Below are positions 46,601 to 57,070 of a DNA stretch of 64,000 nucleotides, one piece after another. Each line of letters starts with the position of its first letter. Within the stretch, counting starts at the first letter, position 1. Position numbers and translations under genes: made by a program. This stretch comes from Nocardia jiangxiensis NBRC 101359 (GTDB taxonomy: Bacteria; Actinomycetota; Actinomycetes; Mycobacteriales; Mycobacteriaceae), in assembly GCF_000308615.1 (NCBI RefSeq), contig NZ_BAGB01000012.1:248001-312000 (forward strand). The letters run 5' to 3'. A model generated the notes under the pieces. It did no database searches. It saw only the letters and a program-made list of their open reading frames with translations, and was not told where the DNA came from.

Positions 46601-49600
46601 GCCACGACATGCTGCGGGCCCGGCTACGGCCCGAACCGGCACAGCCGTCGGGCTGGGCACTGCAGGTGCAACCGGCCGGGGTGTCGGCCGCGGGACTCGT
46701 CCAGCACGTGCGGGTGGACGAGTCGCCGGACAGCGAGGCGTTCGCCGAGATCGCCGAGGCGCAGGCACATTCGGCCGCCGAGCGTCTCGACCCGGCTGCG
46801 GGAGTCGTCCTGCAGCTGGTCTGGCTGGACTGCGCCGACCAGCCGGGCCGGCTGCTGGTCGTCGCGCATCACCTCGTGGTGGACGGAGTGTCGTGGCGGA
46901 TCCTGGTTCCCGACCTCGCCGTCGCCGGCGCCCAGGTGAGTGCCGGGCAACAACCGAGCCTCGCGCCCGTCGGCACATCGATGCGGCGCTGGGCGCACGC
47001 CCTGGACACCGCCGCGGCGGACCTCGACGAAATCGACTGGTGGCGTGACACACTCGCCGCCGCCGATCCGCCGCTCGGGACGCGCCCGCTGGACCCGGCC
47101 GTGGACGTCCAGGCCACCGTCGGCACCGTCCGGATGACGTTGCCCACCACCACGACCCGTGCCGTACTCACCACCCTGCCCCGGGTGTTCCGCGGCGCTG
47201 TGGAGGACGCCCTCCTCGCCGGACTCGCACTGGCACTGACCCGATGGCGGGATCGCCACGGCGAGAACGTCACCGAGGCGCTGCTGACTCTGGAAAGTCA
47301 CGGCCGCCACGACACGGTCCTGCCCGGCGCCGACCTCACCCGGACGGTCGGCTGGTTCACCACCACGTACCCGGTCCGGTTGGACCTGTCCGGTATCGAC
47401 ATCGATGACGCGTTCGCGGGCGGCGCTGCCGCAGGGGCAGTCGTCAAGGCGGTCAAGGAACAACTGCGACGGATTCCCCGTCACGGTATCGGCTACGGGC
47501 TGCTGCGCTACCTCGACCCCGACACCGCCCGCGTCCTGGGTGCGCTGCCCGGACCCCAGGTGAGTTTCAACTATCTCGGCCGGTTCGACACCATTCCGGA
47601 CGTGTTGCGCGAGAGCGGGTGGATCCCCGCCGGTAGCGACGCCGCGGGCAGCGTCCAGTCTCCCGACGTCTCGGCCGCAACGCTGTTGGGCGTCAACGCG
47701 GTCACCGTGGACACACCGGAGGGCCCCGCGCTGACCGCGGCCTGGGACTTCCCGTCCGGTCCGATGGGCTCCGCCGAGGTCACCGGCATCGCGGAACTGT
47801 GGCGCGACGCGGTGACTGCCCTGGCCGACCACGCGACCCGGCCCGGCGCCGGTGGGCTGACGCCCTCCGATGTCGGCCTGGTCGACCTCGATCAGGCCGC
47901 GATAGCGCGACTCGAGGCGAGATACCCTGCGCTGGAAGACATCTGGCCGCTCACGCCGCTGCAGGCGGGACTGTTGTTCCATGCCCAGCTCGCCGATGGA
48001 ACCCCCGACGACTACATCGTGCAGCTCTGTCTGGAACTCGGCGGGCGCGTCGACGCGGACCGGCTGCGCCACGCCGCGCAGACCCTCGTCGGACGGCACT
48101 CGAATCTGCGGATCGCGTTCGCGCGCAACGGTTCCGGCGAACCGGTCCAGGTCGTGCACTCGCACGTCGACGTGCCGTTCGCCCGGATCGACCTGGCAGA
48201 ATCCGCGGACACCGCCGCCACGCTCGACGACCTCATGGACACCGACCGGCACTTCGACACGACCGTGCCGCCCCTGCTGCGACTGATGCTGATCAGCACA
48301 TCCCCGCAGCGGCACCGACTGCTGCTGAGCATGCATCACATCCTCATCGACGGCTGGTCCACTCCACTGCTGGTCCGGGAACTGCTGATCCTCTATGCCG
48401 CCGACAGCGCCCCGGGCGCACTGGCCCCGGCGCGTCCCTATCGCGATTACCTGGCGTGGCTGAAAAACCAGGATCAGGATGCCGCGCAGACCGCGTGGGC
48501 GCGGGCGCTCGAGGGCGTCACCGAGCCGACTCTGCTGGCGCGCGCGGACCGCAGCGGCCCGGCCGAGGCCGCTCGCGACGTTCAGGTGCGGCTGAGCGAA
48601 GACCGCACCTCGGCTCTGAACGCCGTTGCCCACCAGCAGGAGACCACGCTCAACACCGTCGTCCAGGCCGCATGGGCGATCGTGCTCGCCGACGCGACCG
48701 CCCGTGACGACGTCGTATTCGGCACCACCGTCTCCGGGCGTCCCGCGCAGATCCCCGGCATCGAATCGATGATCGGACTGTTCGTCAACACGGTGCCCGT
48801 CCGGGTCCGGCTCGACCACGGCGAGACTCTCGCCGGGCTGCTGCGGCGAATCCGCACCGAACAGACCGCGCTGCTCGATCACAACCACCTCGGCCTCGCC
48901 CGGATTCAGCAGGTGGCCGGGTCCGGCGCGATGTTCGACACCGCGGCCATCTTCGAGTCCTACCCGGTCGACACGAGCGGATTGTCGCAGGACACCGATA
49001 TCGCCGGGATGCACGTCCTGGATGTGCACGGGCGCGAGGCCGCGCACTATCCGCTGGGCCTGATCGTCCACCTCGGCGACCGGCTGGAGCTGATCTTCAA
49101 GTATCTGCCGGAACTGTTCGCCCACAACGAGATCGAGGCTCTCGCGGGCCGCGTGCTGCGCGTACTGGACGCCATCACCGAAGATATCGATCTACCGCTC
49201 CAGCGAGTGCAGCTGCTCTCGCCGGACGAGCTGGCCGCACTGGTTCCCGTTCGCGGCGGTCCCAGCGCGGAGACGGTGATGTTGCCGCAGGTGCTGGCGG
49301 CAGCGGCGAGATCGGACGCGGACGCGGTGGTCTGTGACGGCGAAACGCTGTCCTACCGCGAACTCGACGAGACCTCGAACCGGTGGGCGCGGGTGCTGAT
49401 CGACGCCGGAGCAGGGCCGGAGTCGTTGGTGGCCTTGGTATTACCGCGCTGCATCGACGCGGTGATCGCCGTCTGGGCGGTCGCCAAGACCGGCGGCGCG
49501 TTCGTCACGATCGACCCCGCTCAGCCCGAGGACCGGATCGGCGGCATTCTCGCCGATGCCGGTGCCATCGCGGGGTTGACGACGTCGGCCGATCGATATC

Positions 49601-51879
49601 GGTTGCCGGACAACACCATCTGGTTCAGCCTCGACAGCGCGCGGTTCGCGACGCAGACAGCGTCGGCGTCCGCCGCCGCGATCGACGATCGTGAGCGCAC
49701 AACCACGCTGCGGCCCGAGCATCCCGCCTACCTGACCTACACCTCGGGCTCCACCGGAACCCCCAAAGGGGTCGTGGTCACCCACACCGGGATCGCGAAT
49801 CTGGCCGCCGAAGCGCGGGAAGGCTTCGGTCTCACCGCATCGTCCCGGATGCTGGCCGCGGCCTCGCCGAGCTTCGACGTATCGGTCCTCGAATGGCTCG
49901 CCGCCACCGCTGCCGCAGCCACCCTGGTGCTCGCTCCGGCGCGAGTGGTCGCCGGTGACGAACTGGCCGAGCGGATCGCCGCGGCGGGCGTGACTCATGC
50001 GGCCTTCACCCCGACCGTGCTCGCCTCGCTGCGTCCCGACGAACTCGACCCCCTGCACACGCTGATCCTCGGCGGCGAGATATGCCCGCCGGATCTGGCG
50101 AATCGGTGGGTGCCCGAACGCACCCTGATCAACACCTACGGAGCCACCGAGACGACCGTTCTGAGCTGCCGCGACGCCCCGCTGACCACGGTCACGGACA
50201 GTCCGCCGCTGATCGGCGGCCCGGCGCGTGGGTTCTCCGCGGTGGTACTCGACCGCAGACTGCGTCCCGTCCCGCCCGGAGTGGCCGGCGAACTGTATCT
50301 GTCCGGACCGGCCATCGCCCGCGGCTACCACGGGCAACCCGCGCTCACCGCAGCCCGATTCGTCCCGGATCCGTACGGGCCGACCGGAACCCGCATGTAT
50401 CGCACCGGCGATCTGGTCGCCTGGACCGATGACCGGCGACTGCGCTTCGTGGGGCGCAGCGACCTGCAGATCAAGGTCAACGGCCATCGCATCGAACCCG
50501 GCGATATCGAAACCGCGTTGTGCACTCACCCCGACGTCTCCCGTACCGCCGTCGTGGTGCACACCCGACCCGACGGCATCGAGCAACTCACCGCCTACGT
50601 GGTGCCGACCGCGCACACCACACCCGATCCCGCCGTGCTGACCACGCACCTCGTCACCCGATTGCCCAGCCACATGATCCCCACCACCATCGTCACGCTC
50701 GACCGGTTACCGCTCACCACCACGGGCAAACTCGATCACCACGCTCTGCCCGCACCCGACCTGCGCCGGCAGTTCCGGGCTCCGGCCACCCCGCTCGAGG
50801 CCGCCATCTGCGATGCCTTCGGCAGGACCCTCGATATCGAGCGAATCGGCAGCGACGACGGCTTCTTCGCACTCGGCGGCAACTCGCTGGCCGCCACCCG
50901 GCTGGTGGCGCTGCTCGCGGAGGCCACCGGGGTGACCGTGCCGCTGCCGTGGCTGTTCACCGATCCGACGCCGCGATCGCTGGCCCTCCGCATCGACAGC
51001 CGCCGCGATGACCTCGCCGGGCGGGACTCCGGCGAACAGGATCTCGCCGAAGCGCTCTCGGTCGTGCTGCCCCTGCGGGCCGCCGGAACCCGGGCGCCGC
51101 TGTTCTGTGTCCACCCGGCGCTCGGATTGGCTTGGGGTTTCAGCGGACTCGTCCGGTACCTGGATCCCGACCGGCCCGTCCGCGGGCTGCAATCGCCGGG
51201 GCTGACCGACCCGGCCGTGCGGTTCGAGACGCTCGATCAGCTCGCCGCCCGGTATGTGCAGGAGATCCGGTCGATCCAACCGCACGGCCCCTACCACCTG
51301 CTCGGTTACTCGCTGGGCGGCACCATCGCCCATGCGATCGCCGTCCGTCTGCGCCGCGACGGCGAGTCGGTGGCCACCCTGGCCATGATGGACACCCGGG
51401 TCGTCACGGCCGGCAGTTTCCGTGCTCCCACCCCTTCGGTGGCGACGATGCTCGCCGAGTTCGGCGGTTTCGCCCTTCCGGACGACCCCGCCGAGTCGAC
51501 CATCGAGGCCGCGACCGAGTTGCTGCACCGGCAGGGTGGACTGTTCACCAGCGTGACTCCCGAGCATCTGGTCAGGTTGCAGCGCGACTACACCCGGCTC
51601 GTCGACCTCACCTGGAACCATCGGCCGACTCGGTTCGATGGTGATCTGATCTACTTCAGCGCCGCGGACAGCGACGTCGACGGCGGCACCTCACCAGCTC
51701 GCGCCTGGAGCGCCTACGTCACCGGGCGGATCACCGAGCACCGGATTCCCGTTCGGCACGAACGGATGACCGAGCAGGATTCGCTCCGTGCCATCGGTTT
51801 CGTCCTCACCGAGCACCTCCGGTCAACCCGCACCGCGCCCACCGAGTCATCCATCCCAGCAAGGACGAGCCGATCATGA
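34675..51879 (+). CDS. Four-module nonribosomal peptide synthetase
   Basis: 5,734 residues. Order read from motifs: C1 (HHVALDG 157-163) – C-terminal half of a second C domain (about 465-730, no HHxxxDG) – A1 (YTSGSTG from 884, Lys1212) – T1 (Ser1266); C2 (HHIAADG 1452) – A2 (1933, Lys2262) – T2 (GGDSI, Ser2316) – E1 (HRSAIDR 2510-2516, DGHGR 2660); C3 (HHLVLDG 3017) – A3 (3487, Lys3819) – T3 (Ser3874) – E2 (HHLVVDG 4065, ESHGR 4207); C4 (HHILIDG 4554) – A4 (5022, Lys5352) – T4 (GGNSL, Ser5404) – TE (GYSLGG, Ser5546). All A domains keep the Asp for alpha-amino acids; tentative specificity codes are DAWLVAAVM, DVLLVGSIV, DALLVGTIQ and DVLFIGTVL, none assigned. The product should be a tetrapeptide, perhaps N-acylated by C1, with D configuration at residue 3 and uncertain at 2. 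No MbtH gene is nearby. Confidence 0.95.
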   Translation: MTVPRLQLDSAPGSSENTEPDLSAIQPIPLSAGQQGLWLAQKFSPDVPISEAQYIEFRGDLEVDLLRKTAIRAGREFQSGYLRLVEADGVPYQVYDPSLKSAGPVVDLRDAPDPIAAALEWMRREYTTPLVMTRDRLVATAILQVGDQHYLLYCRSHHVALDGYGAMMIVNRIAALYTAQVQGRAPEPCLAGDIRTLYEADRNYRESKRFADDRAYWLEKLAGVRPEFSLAAGHAPASADSVVAVTELPATTVARVDRSAQALGASPAAVVIAAFGCYLARRTGRDEVLVNIPVSGRTTAVLRRSGGVFVNVTPLPIVLDPADTVATLALRVQSDLVGVLRHQRFGLADIRAATGTPSTQRRFAGPVVNVMLFDQRIQFGSVTGEFHILSSGPVEDLLVDMYRTGDPPRTILQFLANPRLYTSPELSAHCTDFAEFVDEFAAATPDTGLGRVHPGSVAVGARIRRRRENQTFWRSVLADLPEELRLPSDRPRSAVLSNRGATASYSLPAGTVRTLEGVARQHNSSPFMAIHAALAVLLARMSGATDIPVGTPATGRGATARDDTVGMLVDTLVLRTGIDPQESFADLLDRIRQIDLEAFDHADIPFEQVVERSPGSRRPRYQVMLAVGSRRAIEPGLVHLELPEVGPAGEISCADLQFTLSADHDGSAPTATIAYATDLFDAATVDSLARRWIRILESVAADPAAPVGAIDVLEAAERADLASRSGDPATRVTTLPELLAAAVRRNPDASAVVFEGRRLSYRELDERSNRLARLLVRRGVGPEDVVAVGIARSLDSVAAVWAVAKSGAAFVPVDPGYPSERKAHMVADSGAVVGVTVASVRAQLPDGIDWLIADDLDETSDARPISDRDRRTALRPEHPAYLIYTSGSTGVPKGVTVTHAGLAALGDEQQERYGVNALSRTLHVASPSFDASVWELLLATGAGATMVIAAPGAYGGAELAELLRRERVTHAVLTPPALLSVDPAGLDTLRVVVTAGDTCPPELVRRWAVEGREFVNAYGPTEATVMTNHSTPLAGDDPVTIGGPIRGVAEWILDQRLEPVPVGVAGELYVAGRLLARGYHHRPGMTAERFVACPWAPGERMYRTGDVARWTTAGMVEHLGRSDFQVKIRGLRIELGEIDSALTAHPAVGRAVTVGFRADSGAQSLVSYVVAAPDRSIDTGILLDQLRDRLPAYMVPASIMAVDRIPTTPAGKVDRKALPEPVFADAIPFRAPVTATERIVAGCFEETLGIEAIGVDDSFFALGGDSLVATRIAARIGAALDTDVPVRLLFEASTVAALAARIDAHSGTGRGRPPLVARPRPDLVPLAPAQQRMWFFNQYDTGAGTYNVPIVIRLRGELHIEALRAAMIDVLDRHESLRTRYPDHDGTLIQLIESIDDVDHELPLVSVPANRLISAITEFVTEGFDVSTRAPVHARLFRTTDAQEHVLAVVVHHIAADGFSMTPLARDVATAYTARIHGAAPSWIPLPVQYADYALWQRAVLGPPDDPESLCAGQIRYWSETLAGVPEELRLPFDRPRPAAVSNRGATVSFSFRAGLVHALEDIARQHNSSLFMAVHAGLAVLLARMSGTTDIAVGTPVAGRGIAALDDMVGMFVNTLVLRTEIDLEESFADLLDRVRPTDLEAFDHADVPFEQVVDRLVTHRSQVRHPLFQVMLAFHNLEPVTLELPDLDLSVIDLPVQVSRFDLQFVLAQDYDSGDMTVAVTYATDLFDAATIDSLTRRWIRILESVAADRTIPVGAVDILEPAERADLLTRRGPASLAPVTLPELFAAAVGSDPDAPAIVFEGQRWSYRELDEQSNRWARQLIERGIGPEDVVAIGIPRSADSVRAVWAVAKAGAAFVPIDPANPAERVEYMLADSRVTVGLTVAAARARLPGGDIDWLTPEVLDRGDDRPVTDGDRVRPLRVDDIAYVIYTSGSTGLPKGVAVTHRGLLNCATEHTAALNLETETRTLHLASPSFDVSVLELLVTLHSSATMVVAAGDEAVGDDLAELLDHEHVGVACLTPSTMSTIDRSRWPLTDLDHLVVGGENFGTELVERWGSDRKLLNSYGPTETTIVATLTTPLVTGEPVTIGHPIRGVSAWILDRRLAPVPVGVAGELYVAGGLLARGYHHRTGATAERFVACPWLPGERMYRTGDVVRWSAGGAIEHLGRSDFQVKIRGLRVELGEIDAVLAGHESVGHAVTVGWRADSGAQSLVSYIVAAPGHSIDTPELTEYLADRLPAYMVPASIVVLERIPLTPTGKLDRRALPEPVFADDAPYRPPRTSIEHLIADTFAAVLDTDTVGIDDSFFALGGDSIMSIQLVTRARAAGVVFSPRDVFERKTVAGLAQVAIQDSAAALSLPAELPGAGVGPLALTPIMRWLLERAGPGFGRLAQTMILDPPAGIDRRRLTEAVQAVLDRHDMLRARLGSRPDGYRTWDVLPVGMIRADDVLVRVPVAAGLGRGELHALAAAEVDAAADRLDPSAGIVAQVVWLDPAGTAEQGTVLVVVHRSAIDRVSWRVLAPDLAAAWARIESGRPPDLAPTGTSMRRWAYGLVEAAHSAERVAELELWQAMTAGDDPMIGSRPLDPAVDTVGTARTIRVEMDPEMTEALLTEVPAAFHGSVEDGLLTALAVTMTKWRREHAPVAANGPLTDVVISLDGHGRSAGAVPGSDLTRTIGWFDTNFPMRLDLSDIDLDAAGMGGSASGAAVKAVKEQLRSVPDHGIGYGLLRYLNEGTGPILATAPPQIAFDYFGRVDAGITEQMPVAGWVPVHIGAVPGDGVSAGTQDPDMPVTAVLGVGAVVLDDATGSRLRTTWTYPAGVLTDDEVREMAHSWHQVLTALAQHVRRAGSGGHTPSDLDLVGLGQAEIERLEDRYPALSDVWPLAPLQQGLLFHALVSEQSVDTYLTQLVLELRGRVDARRLHRAVRLLLARHANLRTAFVTDAGAGPVQVVDDHAEAPWSELDLSGLDESALDREWELLIAADRAARFDPARAPLLRWMLVTLGPQRYRLVLTDHHLVLDGWSTPLLLKELLVLYATDGDLAALPPVRPYRDFLAWVGQQDSAASLEVWARAFDGADEPTLVAAADPGRRDTESRDVAGELTEEQTAALTACARSRGITLNTMIQVAWAIVLGALTSRKDVTFGAVVSGRPPQIADIESMIGLFINTVPVRVRLDTTETLGQLLDRVQAEQAALFDHQFVGLAEIERVAGAGAVFDTITVFESFPIDRYGVTADTDIAGMRLVDVVGLDAAHYPLGLVGRLDTRLYLEIKYLPGFFDHATIVAILGRVLGVLGAVVADQDLPPAQLDLLTPEEYREFAPKSGAPPVPERVLPELFADTASRNPGAIAVVCGDRQWTYGELDAESNRLARLLIGRGAGPETGVAVALPRSFESVLAVWAVAKSGAAFVPVDPRNPADRVRHMLTDSGAATGITLSEWQDRLPGSVRWLVLDEPEVTAEAAASPSIAVTDAERIRPVRIDDAVYVIYTSGSTGTPKGVVVSHRGLANLVAEQCSRFEIGPGARVLHAASPSFDAAVLELLWAFASGGRLVIAPPAVLGGIELAQVISQHSVTHAALTPTALDTVDPAGLQNLATVVLGGETPSPQLVSRWAPGRRLFNTYGPAEATIQTDAGAPMAPGQTATIGGPIRGVEEVVLDVWLRPVPLGVVGELYLTGPGLARGYRNRTGLTASRFVADPFEARGQRMYRTGDLVRWLRLPQGGLTLDYVGRTDFQVKVHGFRIELGEVEAGLLACAGVARAVAAVHRSATTGDRLIGYVVPEPGTELDPAAVVAFAGQRLAPHMVPATVLVLDALPMTETGKLDRGALPEPDFGRDRTEFRAPVTEMETTLAGLFAGVLGVDTIGLDDSFFALGGDSIMSIQLVTRARAAGLMFSVRDVFEGRTVAGLARIAVPDSGAAAALPAELPGGGVGPMPLTPIMCWMVERGGFDGFCQWVMLTLPTGIDRIAIAATVQAVIDRHDMLRARLRPEPAQPSGWALQVQPAGVSAAGLVQHVRVDESPDSEAFAEIAEAQAHSAAERLDPAAGVVLQLVWLDCADQPGRLLVVAHHLVVDGVSWRILVPDLAVAGAQVSAGQQPSLAPVGTSMRRWAHALDTAAADLDEIDWWRDTLAAADPPLGTRPLDPAVDVQATVGTVRMTLPTTTTRAVLTTLPRVFRGAVEDALLAGLALALTRWRDRHGENVTEALLTLESHGRHDTVLPGADLTRTVGWFTTTYPVRLDLSGIDIDDAFAGGAAAGAVVKAVKEQLRRIPRHGIGYGLLRYLDPDTARVLGALPGPQVSFNYLGRFDTIPDVLRESGWIPAGSDAAGSVQSPDVSAATLLGVNAVTVDTPEGPALTAAWDFPSGPMGSAEVTGIAELWRDAVTALADHATRPGAGGLTPSDVGLVDLDQAAIARLEARYPALEDIWPLTPLQAGLLFHAQLADGTPDDYIVQLCLELGGRVDADRLRHAAQTLVGRHSNLRIAFARNGSGEPVQVVHSHVDVPFARIDLAESADTAATLDDLMDTDRHFDTTVPPLLRLMLISTSPQRHRLLLSMHHILIDGWSTPLLVRELLILYAADSAPGALAPARPYRDYLAWLKNQDQDAAQTAWARALEGVTEPTLLARADRSGPAEAARDVQVRLSEDRTSALNAVAHQQETTLNTVVQAAWAIVLADATARDDVVFGTTVSGRPAQIPGIESMIGLFVNTVPVRVRLDHGETLAGLLRRIRTEQTALLDHNHLGLARIQQVAGSGAMFDTAAIFESYPVDTSGLSQDTDIAGMHVLDVHGREAAHYPLGLIVHLGDRLELIFKYLPELFAHNEIEALAGRVLRVLDAITEDIDLPLQRVQLLSPDELAALVPVRGGPSAETVMLPQVLAAAARSDADAVVCDGETLSYRELDETSNRWARVLIDAGAGPESLVALVLPRCIDAVIAVWAVAKTGGAFVTIDPAQPEDRIGGILADAGAIAGLTTSADRYRLPDNTIWFSLDSARFATQTASASAAAIDDRERTTTLRPEHPAYLTYTSGSTGTPKGVVVTHTGIANLAAEAREGFGLTASSRMLAAASPSFDVSVLEWLAATAAAATLVLAPARVVAGDELAERIAAAGVTHAAFTPTVLASLRPDELDPLHTLILGGEICPPDLANRWVPERTLINTYGATETTVLSCRDAPLTTVTDSPPLIGGPARGFSAVVLDRRLRPVPPGVAGELYLSGPAIARGYHGQPALTAARFVPDPYGPTGTRMYRTGDLVAWTDDRRLRFVGRSDLQIKVNGHRIEPGDIETALCTHPDVSRTAVVVHTRPDGIEQLTAYVVPTAHTTPDPAVLTTHLVTRLPSHMIPTTIVTLDRLPLTTTGKLDHHALPAPDLRRQFRAPATPLEAAICDAFGRTLDIERIGSDDGFFALGGNSLAATRLVALLAEATGVTVPLPWLFTDPTPRSLALRIDSRRDDLAGRDSGEQDLAEALSVVLPLRAAGTRAPLFCVHPALGLAWGFSGLVRYLDPDRPVRGLQSPGLTDPAVRFETLDQLAARYVQEIRSIQPHGPYHLLGYSLGGTIAHAIAVRLRRDGESVATLAMMDTRVVTAGSFRAPTPSVATMLAEFGGFALPDDPAESTIEAATELLHRQGGLFTSVTPEHLVRLQRDYTRLVDLTWNHRPTRFDGDLIYFSAADSDVDGGTSPARAWSAYVTGRITEHRIPVRHERMTEQDSLRAIGFVLTEHLRSTRTAPTESSIPARTSRS
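36070..36760 (+). repeat. Half condensation domain duplicated within the NRPS (copy 1)
   Basis: Encodes the C-terminal half of an LCL-type condensation domain that closely matches 39220-39900 in module 2. Shared stretches include GCGCGGCAGCATAATTC at 36229-36245 and 39364-39380, and at protein level PEELRLP-x-DRPR, SNRGAT and [15 protein letters not shown]. It is joined directly behind a complete C1 domain and has no N-terminal half. Confidence 0.75.
39220..39900 (+). repeat. Matching half of condensation domain C2 (copy 2)
   Basis: C-terminal half of the complete module-2 C domain; counterpart of the partial copy at 36070-36760. Similarity continues on and off into the adenylation domains of modules 1 and 2, whose C-terminal parts share [21 protein letters not shown] and [13 protein letters not shown]. 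Confidence 0.7.
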
Positions 51880-52562
51880 ACACCGACCGAATCGTCGGAA
51901 CACGTTCCGGCGTCGAACCGTCCAATCTGTTCGCCCCCGATCTGACCACCGGTGTCGACGCGCCCCCGCATGCTGCCGAACTGCGCCGGTGGATGGTCGA
52001 ATATCTGTGCCGACCCCACCCGGACCTCGGCCGCCCCGGCCTGGTCTGCCCCTTCACCAGTCACGCTGTCGCACAGCGATTCCTGTGGGCGGCGTTCATC
52101 CCGGGCCGCGACATCGACCGCGAGCGCATCACCGCGATCGTCGACGACCTGCACGATCTGTTTCCCGACCTGCCACCGCGGGACGAACCCGGCGCCAAGC
52201 TCAAAGCCGTCCTCGCAGTCTTCCCCGACCTCACCGAATATGCCGATATCGATGCCGTGCAGCGCGAGCAGAAATCCCGGTTCGTCGAACAGGGTTTGAT
52301 GCTCGGACAGTTCTATCCGGGGTGCACCGTCGCGGGGTTGCACAACCCTGACTTCCGGGCTCTCGACGCGCCGCTGCCGCTGCTCGCGATCCGCCAAATG
52401 GTCCCGACCGATTTTCCTTTCCTTAGTGGCCGCCGCGAATGGCTGGAGTACTATCTCAAACTCTTCGCACCCACCATCCCCAGATTCATCGCCACCACTA
52501 TGTCCGACAGGCTCGTGCAGACACCCGACGTGCTGAACGAACTCGATCCCGATAAGCGGTGA
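51876..52562 (+). CDS. NRPS-coupled conserved protein, DUF6875-like
   Basis: 228 residues; its ATG overlaps the NRPS stop (ATGA), so it is translationally coupled to the synthetase. No signal peptide, membrane helix or known catalytic motif. Near the N-terminus [25 protein letters not shown] is followed by an Asp/Leu-rich middle part ([16 protein letters not shown]) and [10 protein letters not shown], with conserved-looking cysteines. The pattern resembles a family of unknown function that recurs in actinomycete natural-product loci (DUF6875, from memory). Tight coupling implies a role in making or tailoring the peptide, in self-protection, or in supporting the synthetase, but there is no direct evidence for any of these. 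Confidence 0.7.
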   Translation: MNTDRIVGTRSGVEPSNLFAPDLTTGVDAPPHAAELRRWMVEYLCRPHPDLGRPGLVCPFTSHAVAQRFLWAAFIPGRDIDRERITAIVDDLHDLFPDLPPRDEPGAKLKAVLAVFPDLTEYADIDAVQREQKSRFVEQGLMLGQFYPGCTVAGLHNPDFRALDAPLPLLAIRQMVPTDFPFLSGRREWLEYYLKLFAPTIPRFIATTMSDRLVQTPDVLNELDPDKR

Positions 52563-53012
52563 CGATGCGCTACGAATAACGTAACAAAAGGTGAAACAGG
52601 GCGGCTGGCTTGTTTTGGAGCGGCCGGGCTCCGGGTGCGGTCGCGATGGCGAATCGCAGCTACGACCTGGCTGAATGTGTCGTGCGCGGCCGTCGAAGCA
52701 CTGCCGAACTACTGCTCGAACGAGTTTGCCGGGACTATCTCCGATGGCTGATCGGGGTCGGTGGAAATATATTCACACGACGAATGTCCACATATTGTCC
52801 GAGGGGCTGTACTTCACATCGCATGGGAGTAATGTGAGCGTCGGGTCTTTCCGGTGTTACCCAGTTGGTCGAACGATGGCGAGACTCACGGCGAGGGCGG
52901 CAGCTCTGGTAATTGAGGAGCCGACGCCGGCACTCCATCATGTGAAAAGTAGAGATGGCGGTTGTGGCAGACCGTCATAACCCGGATCGAATTCTCTTGA
53001 AGGGTTGGACAA
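52563..53012. other. Intergenic region after the NRPS operon
   Basis: 450 bp with no convincing gene. Short open frames (for example 52675-52980) lack a ribosome site and coding character. GC content is lower than the surroundings in places (52745-52800), and this stretch likely holds the promoter of the small secreted peptide gene at 53013. No clear terminator was seen right after the DUF6875-like gene. Confidence 0.45.
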
Positions 53013-53204
53013 ATGTTTGAAAGAAAGATCAAGATAATGGCAGTGACCGCGCTGGCGTTGCCTCTGGCCGTCTTCGCGGCTCCTGCGGCCTCGGCGGCCA
53101 CGATGCCGGCTGCGCCTGCGACATCGCACCAGGCAACCCCGATCGGCGGCGGTGGCTCGCTCCACATCTGCTTCCCGCTCGGTAGCGTCGTGTGGTGCAT
53201 CTGA
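53013..53204 (+). CDS. Very small secreted peptide with two-cysteine tail
   Basis: 63 residues. A classical signal peptide: basic MFERKIK, hydrophobic AVTALALPLAVFAAP, cleavage likely after ASAA (about residue 29). The predicted mature peptide is only ~34 residues: an Ala/Pro/Thr segment, GGGG, then the C-terminal SLHICFPLGSVVWCI. The two cysteines (55 and 62), six residues apart, could form a disulfide-closed hydrophobic loop. GAAGGG lies about 10 nt before the ATG and a nested hairpin follows, so it looks like a genuine one-gene unit. Family not recognised. It could be a surface or signalling peptide; no maturation genes are adjacent. Confidence 0.65.
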   Translation: MFERKIKIMAVTALALPLAVFAAPAASAATMPAAPATSHQATPIGGGGSLHICFPLGSVVWCI

Positions 53205-53236
53205 TCCAGTAGGTCGACAGCAGAACTGGATGAGCA

Positions 53237-53306
53237 GGTCCGATTCGACTCGCGGCGAGGGCGCGGCTTCCGCGCCGAGTCCGCCGGGGCGCCGGAGTCT
53301 CGGACC
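53237..53306 (+). terminator. Nested hairpin after the small peptide gene
   Basis: Outer arms GGTCCGA (53237-53243) and TCGGACC (53300-53306) enclose a tight stem-loop GGCGCGG (53260-53266) – CTT – CCGCGCC (53270-53276). It lies between the peptide gene and the convergent GntR gene. Confidence 0.5.
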
Positions 53307-53386
53307 GTGTCTCACTTCGCCGTGATTCGTTCAGCGCGTGTCGGACGAGCACGCCGCCCGCACAGGACACCACCGAATTTCGTGCG

Positions 53387-54067
53387 CTACCGCACCAGCG
53401 CGTCGAGAGTGGGCCCGCGTCCGGCCTCGATGTGCGCCCACATCAACGATTCGGCGAGGCGATCGTTGCCGTTGCGGATCGCTTCGGTGATCGCGTGATG
53501 CTCATGCACCTGGTTGCGCAGGTCACGGCTGGACGTCAGATAGAAGATCCACGCGAGGCGCCCGCTGATCACTCGCATGAGTTCGTTGAGCAGTTCGTTA
53601 CCGGCTGCCGCGACCAAGGTGACGTGCACGGCGCTGTTGGTTTCTGCGAGCTCGAGCGCTTCGCCCTCGTCGAGATGGTGCTCGGCCTTCGCCAGCATCT
53701 GTTCCAGGCCCGCGGTGTCGATGCCGGCCCGGGTGCGGCGCGCGGCGCCACCGACTGCGACGACCTCGACACCGAGCCGCGCGTCGAACAGGTCGTTGAT
53801 CCGTTGCGCCGTCCAGGTGGTGACGTACGACGTGCGCCGTGGTGACGCCTCGACGAAGCCCTGCTGCTGCAACACCGGCATCGCCTCGCGCACCGGAACC
53901 CGTGACACGTCCAGGTCGGCGGCCACCCGCTGCTCGGTCAGGGCGAGTCCCTGGGGGTATTCGCCGAGGATGATCTTGCGACGGATCGTGCGCTGCAACT
54001 GGATGGACAGCGGTTCGCCGGCCGCCGCAGTCGACACCGGCGTCCGCCCTGTGCGGGACATGTTCAC
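53387..54067 (-). CDS. GntR-family regulator (FCD type)
   Basis: 226 residues. An N-terminal winged helix (IQLQRTIRRKIILGEYPQG, then ADLDVSRVPVREAMPVLQQQG) with the standard VSRxPVREA recognition helix, followed by an all-helical FCD ligand domain with candidate metal-binding residues (D in LFDARLGVE, H in AVHVTLV, H-E-H-H in VHEHHAI). The GTG at 54067 overlaps the amidohydrolase stop (GTGA), while an ATG two codons later (54061) is equally usable. Co-transcribed behind the amidohydrolase and divergent from the importer operon, it is the likely regulator of both, probably through the TGTATAC sites at 55330 and 55403. Confidence 0.88.
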   Translation of the reverse strand: MNMSRTGRTPVSTAAAGEPLSIQLQRTIRRKIILGEYPQGLALTEQRVAADLDVSRVPVREAMPVLQQQGFVEASPRRTSYVTTWTAQRINDLFDARLGVEVVAVGGAARRTRAGIDTAGLEQMLAKAEHHLDEGEALELAETNSAVHVTLVAAAGNELLNELMRVISGRLAWIFYLTSSRDLRNQVHEHHAITEAIRNGNDRLAESLMWAHIEAGRGPTLDALVR

Positions 54068-55269
54068 CTGAGCTCCCCGTTTTCCGCGACCACTCGGCCG
54101 TGATGGACGGTGACGCGGCCCGCCGGCCGGTCCAGCACGCCGGCGGCGGCGGACTCCGCGTCGATCAGGACCAATTCTGCGGGATCGCCTACCCGCAACC
54201 CCGGACGCTCGCCGTGCACGAGCCGGGAAGCCGCCCGGTCGAGCACGGCGTGTCCGCCCCAGGTGGCCACCGCGAGAGCCGAATCCAGGTCCGGCTCGAA
54301 GGTGTAGCCCTGGGTGAACGCCAGCTGCCACGTGCGGTCGAGCATGTCGCCGTTGCCGTACGGCGACCAGTAGTCGCGCTGCCCGTCCATACCCAGGCCG
54401 ATCCGGACGCCCGCGTCCACGATCCGCCGGATGGGCAGGCTGCCGTGCGTGCCCGGCGCGATCGTGGTCAGCGCGATATCGAGTTCGGCGAGCTCGTCGA
54501 TGGCCCGGAACGCTTCCGTCGACGCCTCGGCCAGGCAGAAGGCGTGCGAGACGGTGACGCTGCCCGCCATCCCGAGCGCACGGGTCCGTTCGGTGATCAA
54601 GGACAGACTGAACAGGCCCAGCGCACCCGGCTCGTGCAGGTGGATGTCGACGCCGCAGCCGAAACGTTCGGCGAGGTCGAACACGGTGTCCAGATGGCGC
54701 ACCGGATCCCGGTCGATCGAGCACGGGTCGATCCCGCCGACCAGATCCGCCCCGAGCCGCAGCGCCTCGGCTGTCAGCGCGACCACGCCCGCCTCCCGGT
54801 GCAGGCCGACCTGGGGGAACGCGACGACTTCGACGGTCGCGCGATCCCGGTGGGTCTCGCGCGCGGCCAGCACGCCCTCCAGCTTCGCCAATCCGGAGTC
54901 GGCGTCGACCTGGGCGTGGCTGCGCACTCTGGTGGCGCCGAACGTGATTGCGCGCTGCAACGCGTAGGTTGCTCGGTCGGTGACCGACGCTTCGGCCGAA
55001 CGCCAGTTCGCCCGGTCGTCCATGATGCGGCTCATCAGGTCGGGTGCGCCGGTGCACGGGCGGAACGGCAGCCCCAGCCGATTCGAGTCGAGATGGGTGT
55101 GCACGTCCGAAAACGACGGCACCGCAACGCGTCCGGCGCCGTCCACGATCGTCGCGTCCGAGGTGGGCGCCGAGCCAACGGCGGCGATCTCGACGACGCT
55201 GCGCTCGTCCAGGACGACGTCGCAGGGCGGCCCGCCCCACGGCCTGATGTTCGTTATCACTGTGTGCAC
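54064..55269 (-). CDS. Cytosine-deaminase-like amidohydrolase
   Basis: 401-residue TIM-barrel metalloenzyme of the amidohydrolase superfamily. Metal ligands appear in DVHTHLD (about residues 55-61), DIHLHE (the His-x-x-Glu equivalent to the proton-shuttling Glu of CodA), VSHAFCLA and GMDGQRDYWSPYGNGDML, which mirrors the D-x-x-x-D-x-W-x-P-x-G-x-GDML pattern of CodA-type deaminases. The reaction is probably hydrolytic deamination or ring opening of a cyclic amide, amidine or pyrimidine-like compound. The GTG start at 55269 gives full length. It forms an operon with the GntR regulator and is divergent from the importer, suggesting action on an imported compound. Confidence 0.82.
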   Translation of the reverse strand: MHTVITNIRPWGGPPCDVVLDERSVVEIAAVGSAPTSDATIVDGAGRVAVPSFSDVHTHLDSNRLGLPFRPCTGAPDLMSRIMDDRANWRSAEASVTDRATYALQRAITFGATRVRSHAQVDADSGLAKLEGVLAARETHRDRATVEVVAFPQVGLHREAGVVALTAEALRLGADLVGGIDPCSIDRDPVRHLDTVFDLAERFGCGVDIHLHEPGALGLFSLSLITERTRALGMAGSVTVSHAFCLAEASTEAFRAIDELAELDIALTTIAPGTHGSLPIRRIVDAGVRIGLGMDGQRDYWSPYGNGDMLDRTWQLAFTQGYTFEPDLDSALAVATWGGHAVLDRAASRLVHGERPGLRVGDPAELVLIDAESAAAGVLDRPAGRVTVHHGRVVAENGELR

Positions 55270-55329
55270 GGAATCGGCGGCCTTTCAGTGCTCGCGGCAG
55301 AATCTTGCGGATGCGAATGAGATAGCCAG

Positions 55330-55410
55330 TGTATACATAATTTCCACTTGAGCTGCTGTTACGCATAGTTTACGTGGCAGGACCGCAGATCGAAATCAAA
55401 TATGTATACC
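55330..55410. promoter_or_regulatory. Two TGTATAC operator candidates in the divergent promoter
   Basis: TGTATACA, a perfect 8-bp palindrome, at 55330-55337, and TGTATACC at 55403-55410, in the AT-rich region between the amidohydrolase and the solute-binding protein genes. The core T-G-T-A-T-A-C-A resembles operators of FCD-type GntR proteins. Spacing (73 nt, about seven turns) would allow looping. Confidence 0.5.
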
Positions 55411-55455
55411 GTTCTGCGCATTGCGACTTCTCGTATGTTCCAGGAAGGCCTCCCG

Positions 55456-57045
55456 ATGCCCCTACCTATCCGTCGCTCCCGCCCGCCCGTCCGACGCTCC
55501 CGCCCGCGCCGCTGCGGGGCTGTCGTCGGCGCACTCACCGTCGCGCTCGCGGCGATGCTGCTCGTCACCGGTTGTGGGACCGGTCCGGGCGGATCCGACC
55601 GCCGCGAGACGCTGGTCGTCGCCTACCGGAACGAGGTCACCACGTTGGACCCGGTCCGGGCCGACTATCAGGAATCCGACAACGTCGAAGCCGTTCTCTA
55701 CGACACGTTGATCGGATACGACCACGGCAAGATGGTCCCGCAGCTGGCCACCGAATTCGCCTACGCACCGGACGTCGCCTCGGTTCAGCTCACGCTGCGT
55801 CCCGGCGTGAAGTTCCACTCCGGCAACCCGCTCACCGCGCGGGACGTCGTCTACTCGCTCGATCGGGTGAAGTCGATCGGCCAAGGCATCATCGGCCAGA
55901 TCTCCAGCTACAAGTCCGCCACAGCAATCGACGACACGCACCTCATCATCTCCCTCACCCACCCGGACGCGCTGTTCATGGGCGCGCTGAGCCGCATCTA
56001 CGTCGTCGATTCGAAACTGCTGACCGCGCAGGCCGGCAGCGACCAGGGCCAGAACTGGCTGCTCAACCACGACGCCGGCTCCGGACCGTATCGGTTGCAG
56101 TCCTCCTCGGCCGGCACCATTCAGACGACGCGGTACGACTCGTTCTGGGCGTTCGACCCGAAGCGTCCGCGGAACCTGACCTTCCGCCGGATAGACGACC
56201 AGGCCACCATCCGCGACGAGATCAAGGCGGGCAACGCCGATCTGGGCTGGATCTCCAAGGCCGACGCGAAATCGTTCCAGGGCATCCCGTCGGTGACCGT
56301 CGGACCCGCGCCGGACGCCTACCAGATGGTGATCTACTTCAACACCGTGCAGGGACCCGGCGCCAACCCGGCGCTGCGGGAGGCGCTGCGGTACGTCCTG
56401 GACTATCGGGGCGCGCTCGACTCGATCTACAACGGGCAGGGCACGATCGCCAACGGCCCGCTGCCGACCAACCTGACCTGTAGACCTGAATTGCCCACCG
56501 AGAGAACGGATCTCGCGAAGGCCAAGCAGATCCTCAGCGCCGCCGGGCAGGCCGGGACGACGCTGACGATGCGCTATCAGCCGACGTTCAGCGAGCACAC
56601 CAAGGCCGCGACGCTGTTGCAGTCCAACCTCAAGGAAATCGGCATCACGCTGCAACTGCAGCCCATCGCGTTCGCCGACTACCTGACCATGTTGAGTGAC
56701 CCGAAGACCATCCCGGACATGATCCTGCTGGGCGAGAACGCGCCGTACCCGGACCCGGGCGTGATGATCACCAAGACCTTCTGGTCGAAGTCCGTCGGCA
56801 CCAATCGCGGGGCCTACTCGAACCCTGCGGTGGACGCGCTGATCGAGCAGGCGACCAACACCCCGGACGCCGACGCGCGATGCGGAATCTATTCGCAGGC
56901 ACAGCGATTGATCGACGCCGACTTCGCCACCATGCCGCTGTACACGGTGCACAACACCTGGGCGTGGCGTTCGGACGTTCGCGGCATGGACGTCGCCGCG
57001 CCCGGCGGCGGTGTCGGCTACCGGGCGCTGACGGTCGGGAACTGA
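55456..57045 (+). CDS. ABC importer solute-binding lipoprotein (family 5, dipeptide/oligopeptide type)
   Basis: 529 residues. An Arg-rich N-terminus and hydrophobic helix end in lipobox LVTGC with Cys40. The mature part is a family-5 solute-binding protein (ETLVVAYRNEVTTLDPVRAD, later PGVKFHSGNPLTARDVVYSLDRVK, the signature region of oligopeptide and nickel binders). Family members bind peptides, but also oligosaccharides, nucleosides and other compounds. The ATG at 55456 is favoured because AGGAAGG lies 7 nt upstream; an in-frame ATG at 55402 would bury the operator inside the gene. First gene of a run of at least eight plus-strand genes. Confidence 0.93.
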   Translation: MPLPIRRSRPPVRRSRPRRCGAVVGALTVALAAMLLVTGCGTGPGGSDRRETLVVAYRNEVTTLDPVRADYQESDNVEAVLYDTLIGYDHGKMVPQLATEFAYAPDVASVQLTLRPGVKFHSGNPLTARDVVYSLDRVKSIGQGIIGQISSYKSATAIDDTHLIISLTHPDALFMGALSRIYVVDSKLLTAQAGSDQGQNWLLNHDAGSGPYRLQSSSAGTIQTTRYDSFWAFDPKRPRNLTFRRIDDQATIRDEIKAGNADLGWISKADAKSFQGIPSVTVGPAPDAYQMVIYFNTVQGPGANPALREALRYVLDYRGALDSIYNGQGTIANGPLPTNLTCRPELPTERTDLAKAKQILSAAGQAGTTLTMRYQPTFSEHTKAATLLQSNLKEIGITLQLQPIAFADYLTMLSDPKTIPDMILLGENAPYPDPGVMITKTFWSKSVGTNRGAYSNPAVDALIEQATNTPDADARCGIYSQAQRLIDADFATMPLYTVHNTWAWRSDVRGMDVAAPGGGVGYRALTVGN

Positions 57046-57070
57046 CCGGCCGGGCGATGGAGGCGAAACG

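Noticed and set aside
46624..49125. Minus-strand open frame (833 codons) within the NRPS
   Set aside because: Shadow frame with no domain signature, opposite E2 and C4.
52675..52980. Possible 101-codon gene after the NRPS operon
   Set aside because: No ribosome site, no recognisable pattern, and composition unlike neighbouring genes.
52563..53012. Search for an MbtH-like gene next to the NRPS
   Set aside because: No short frame with the MbtH Trp/Pro pattern was found on either side of the synthetase; it must be elsewhere, or is not needed.
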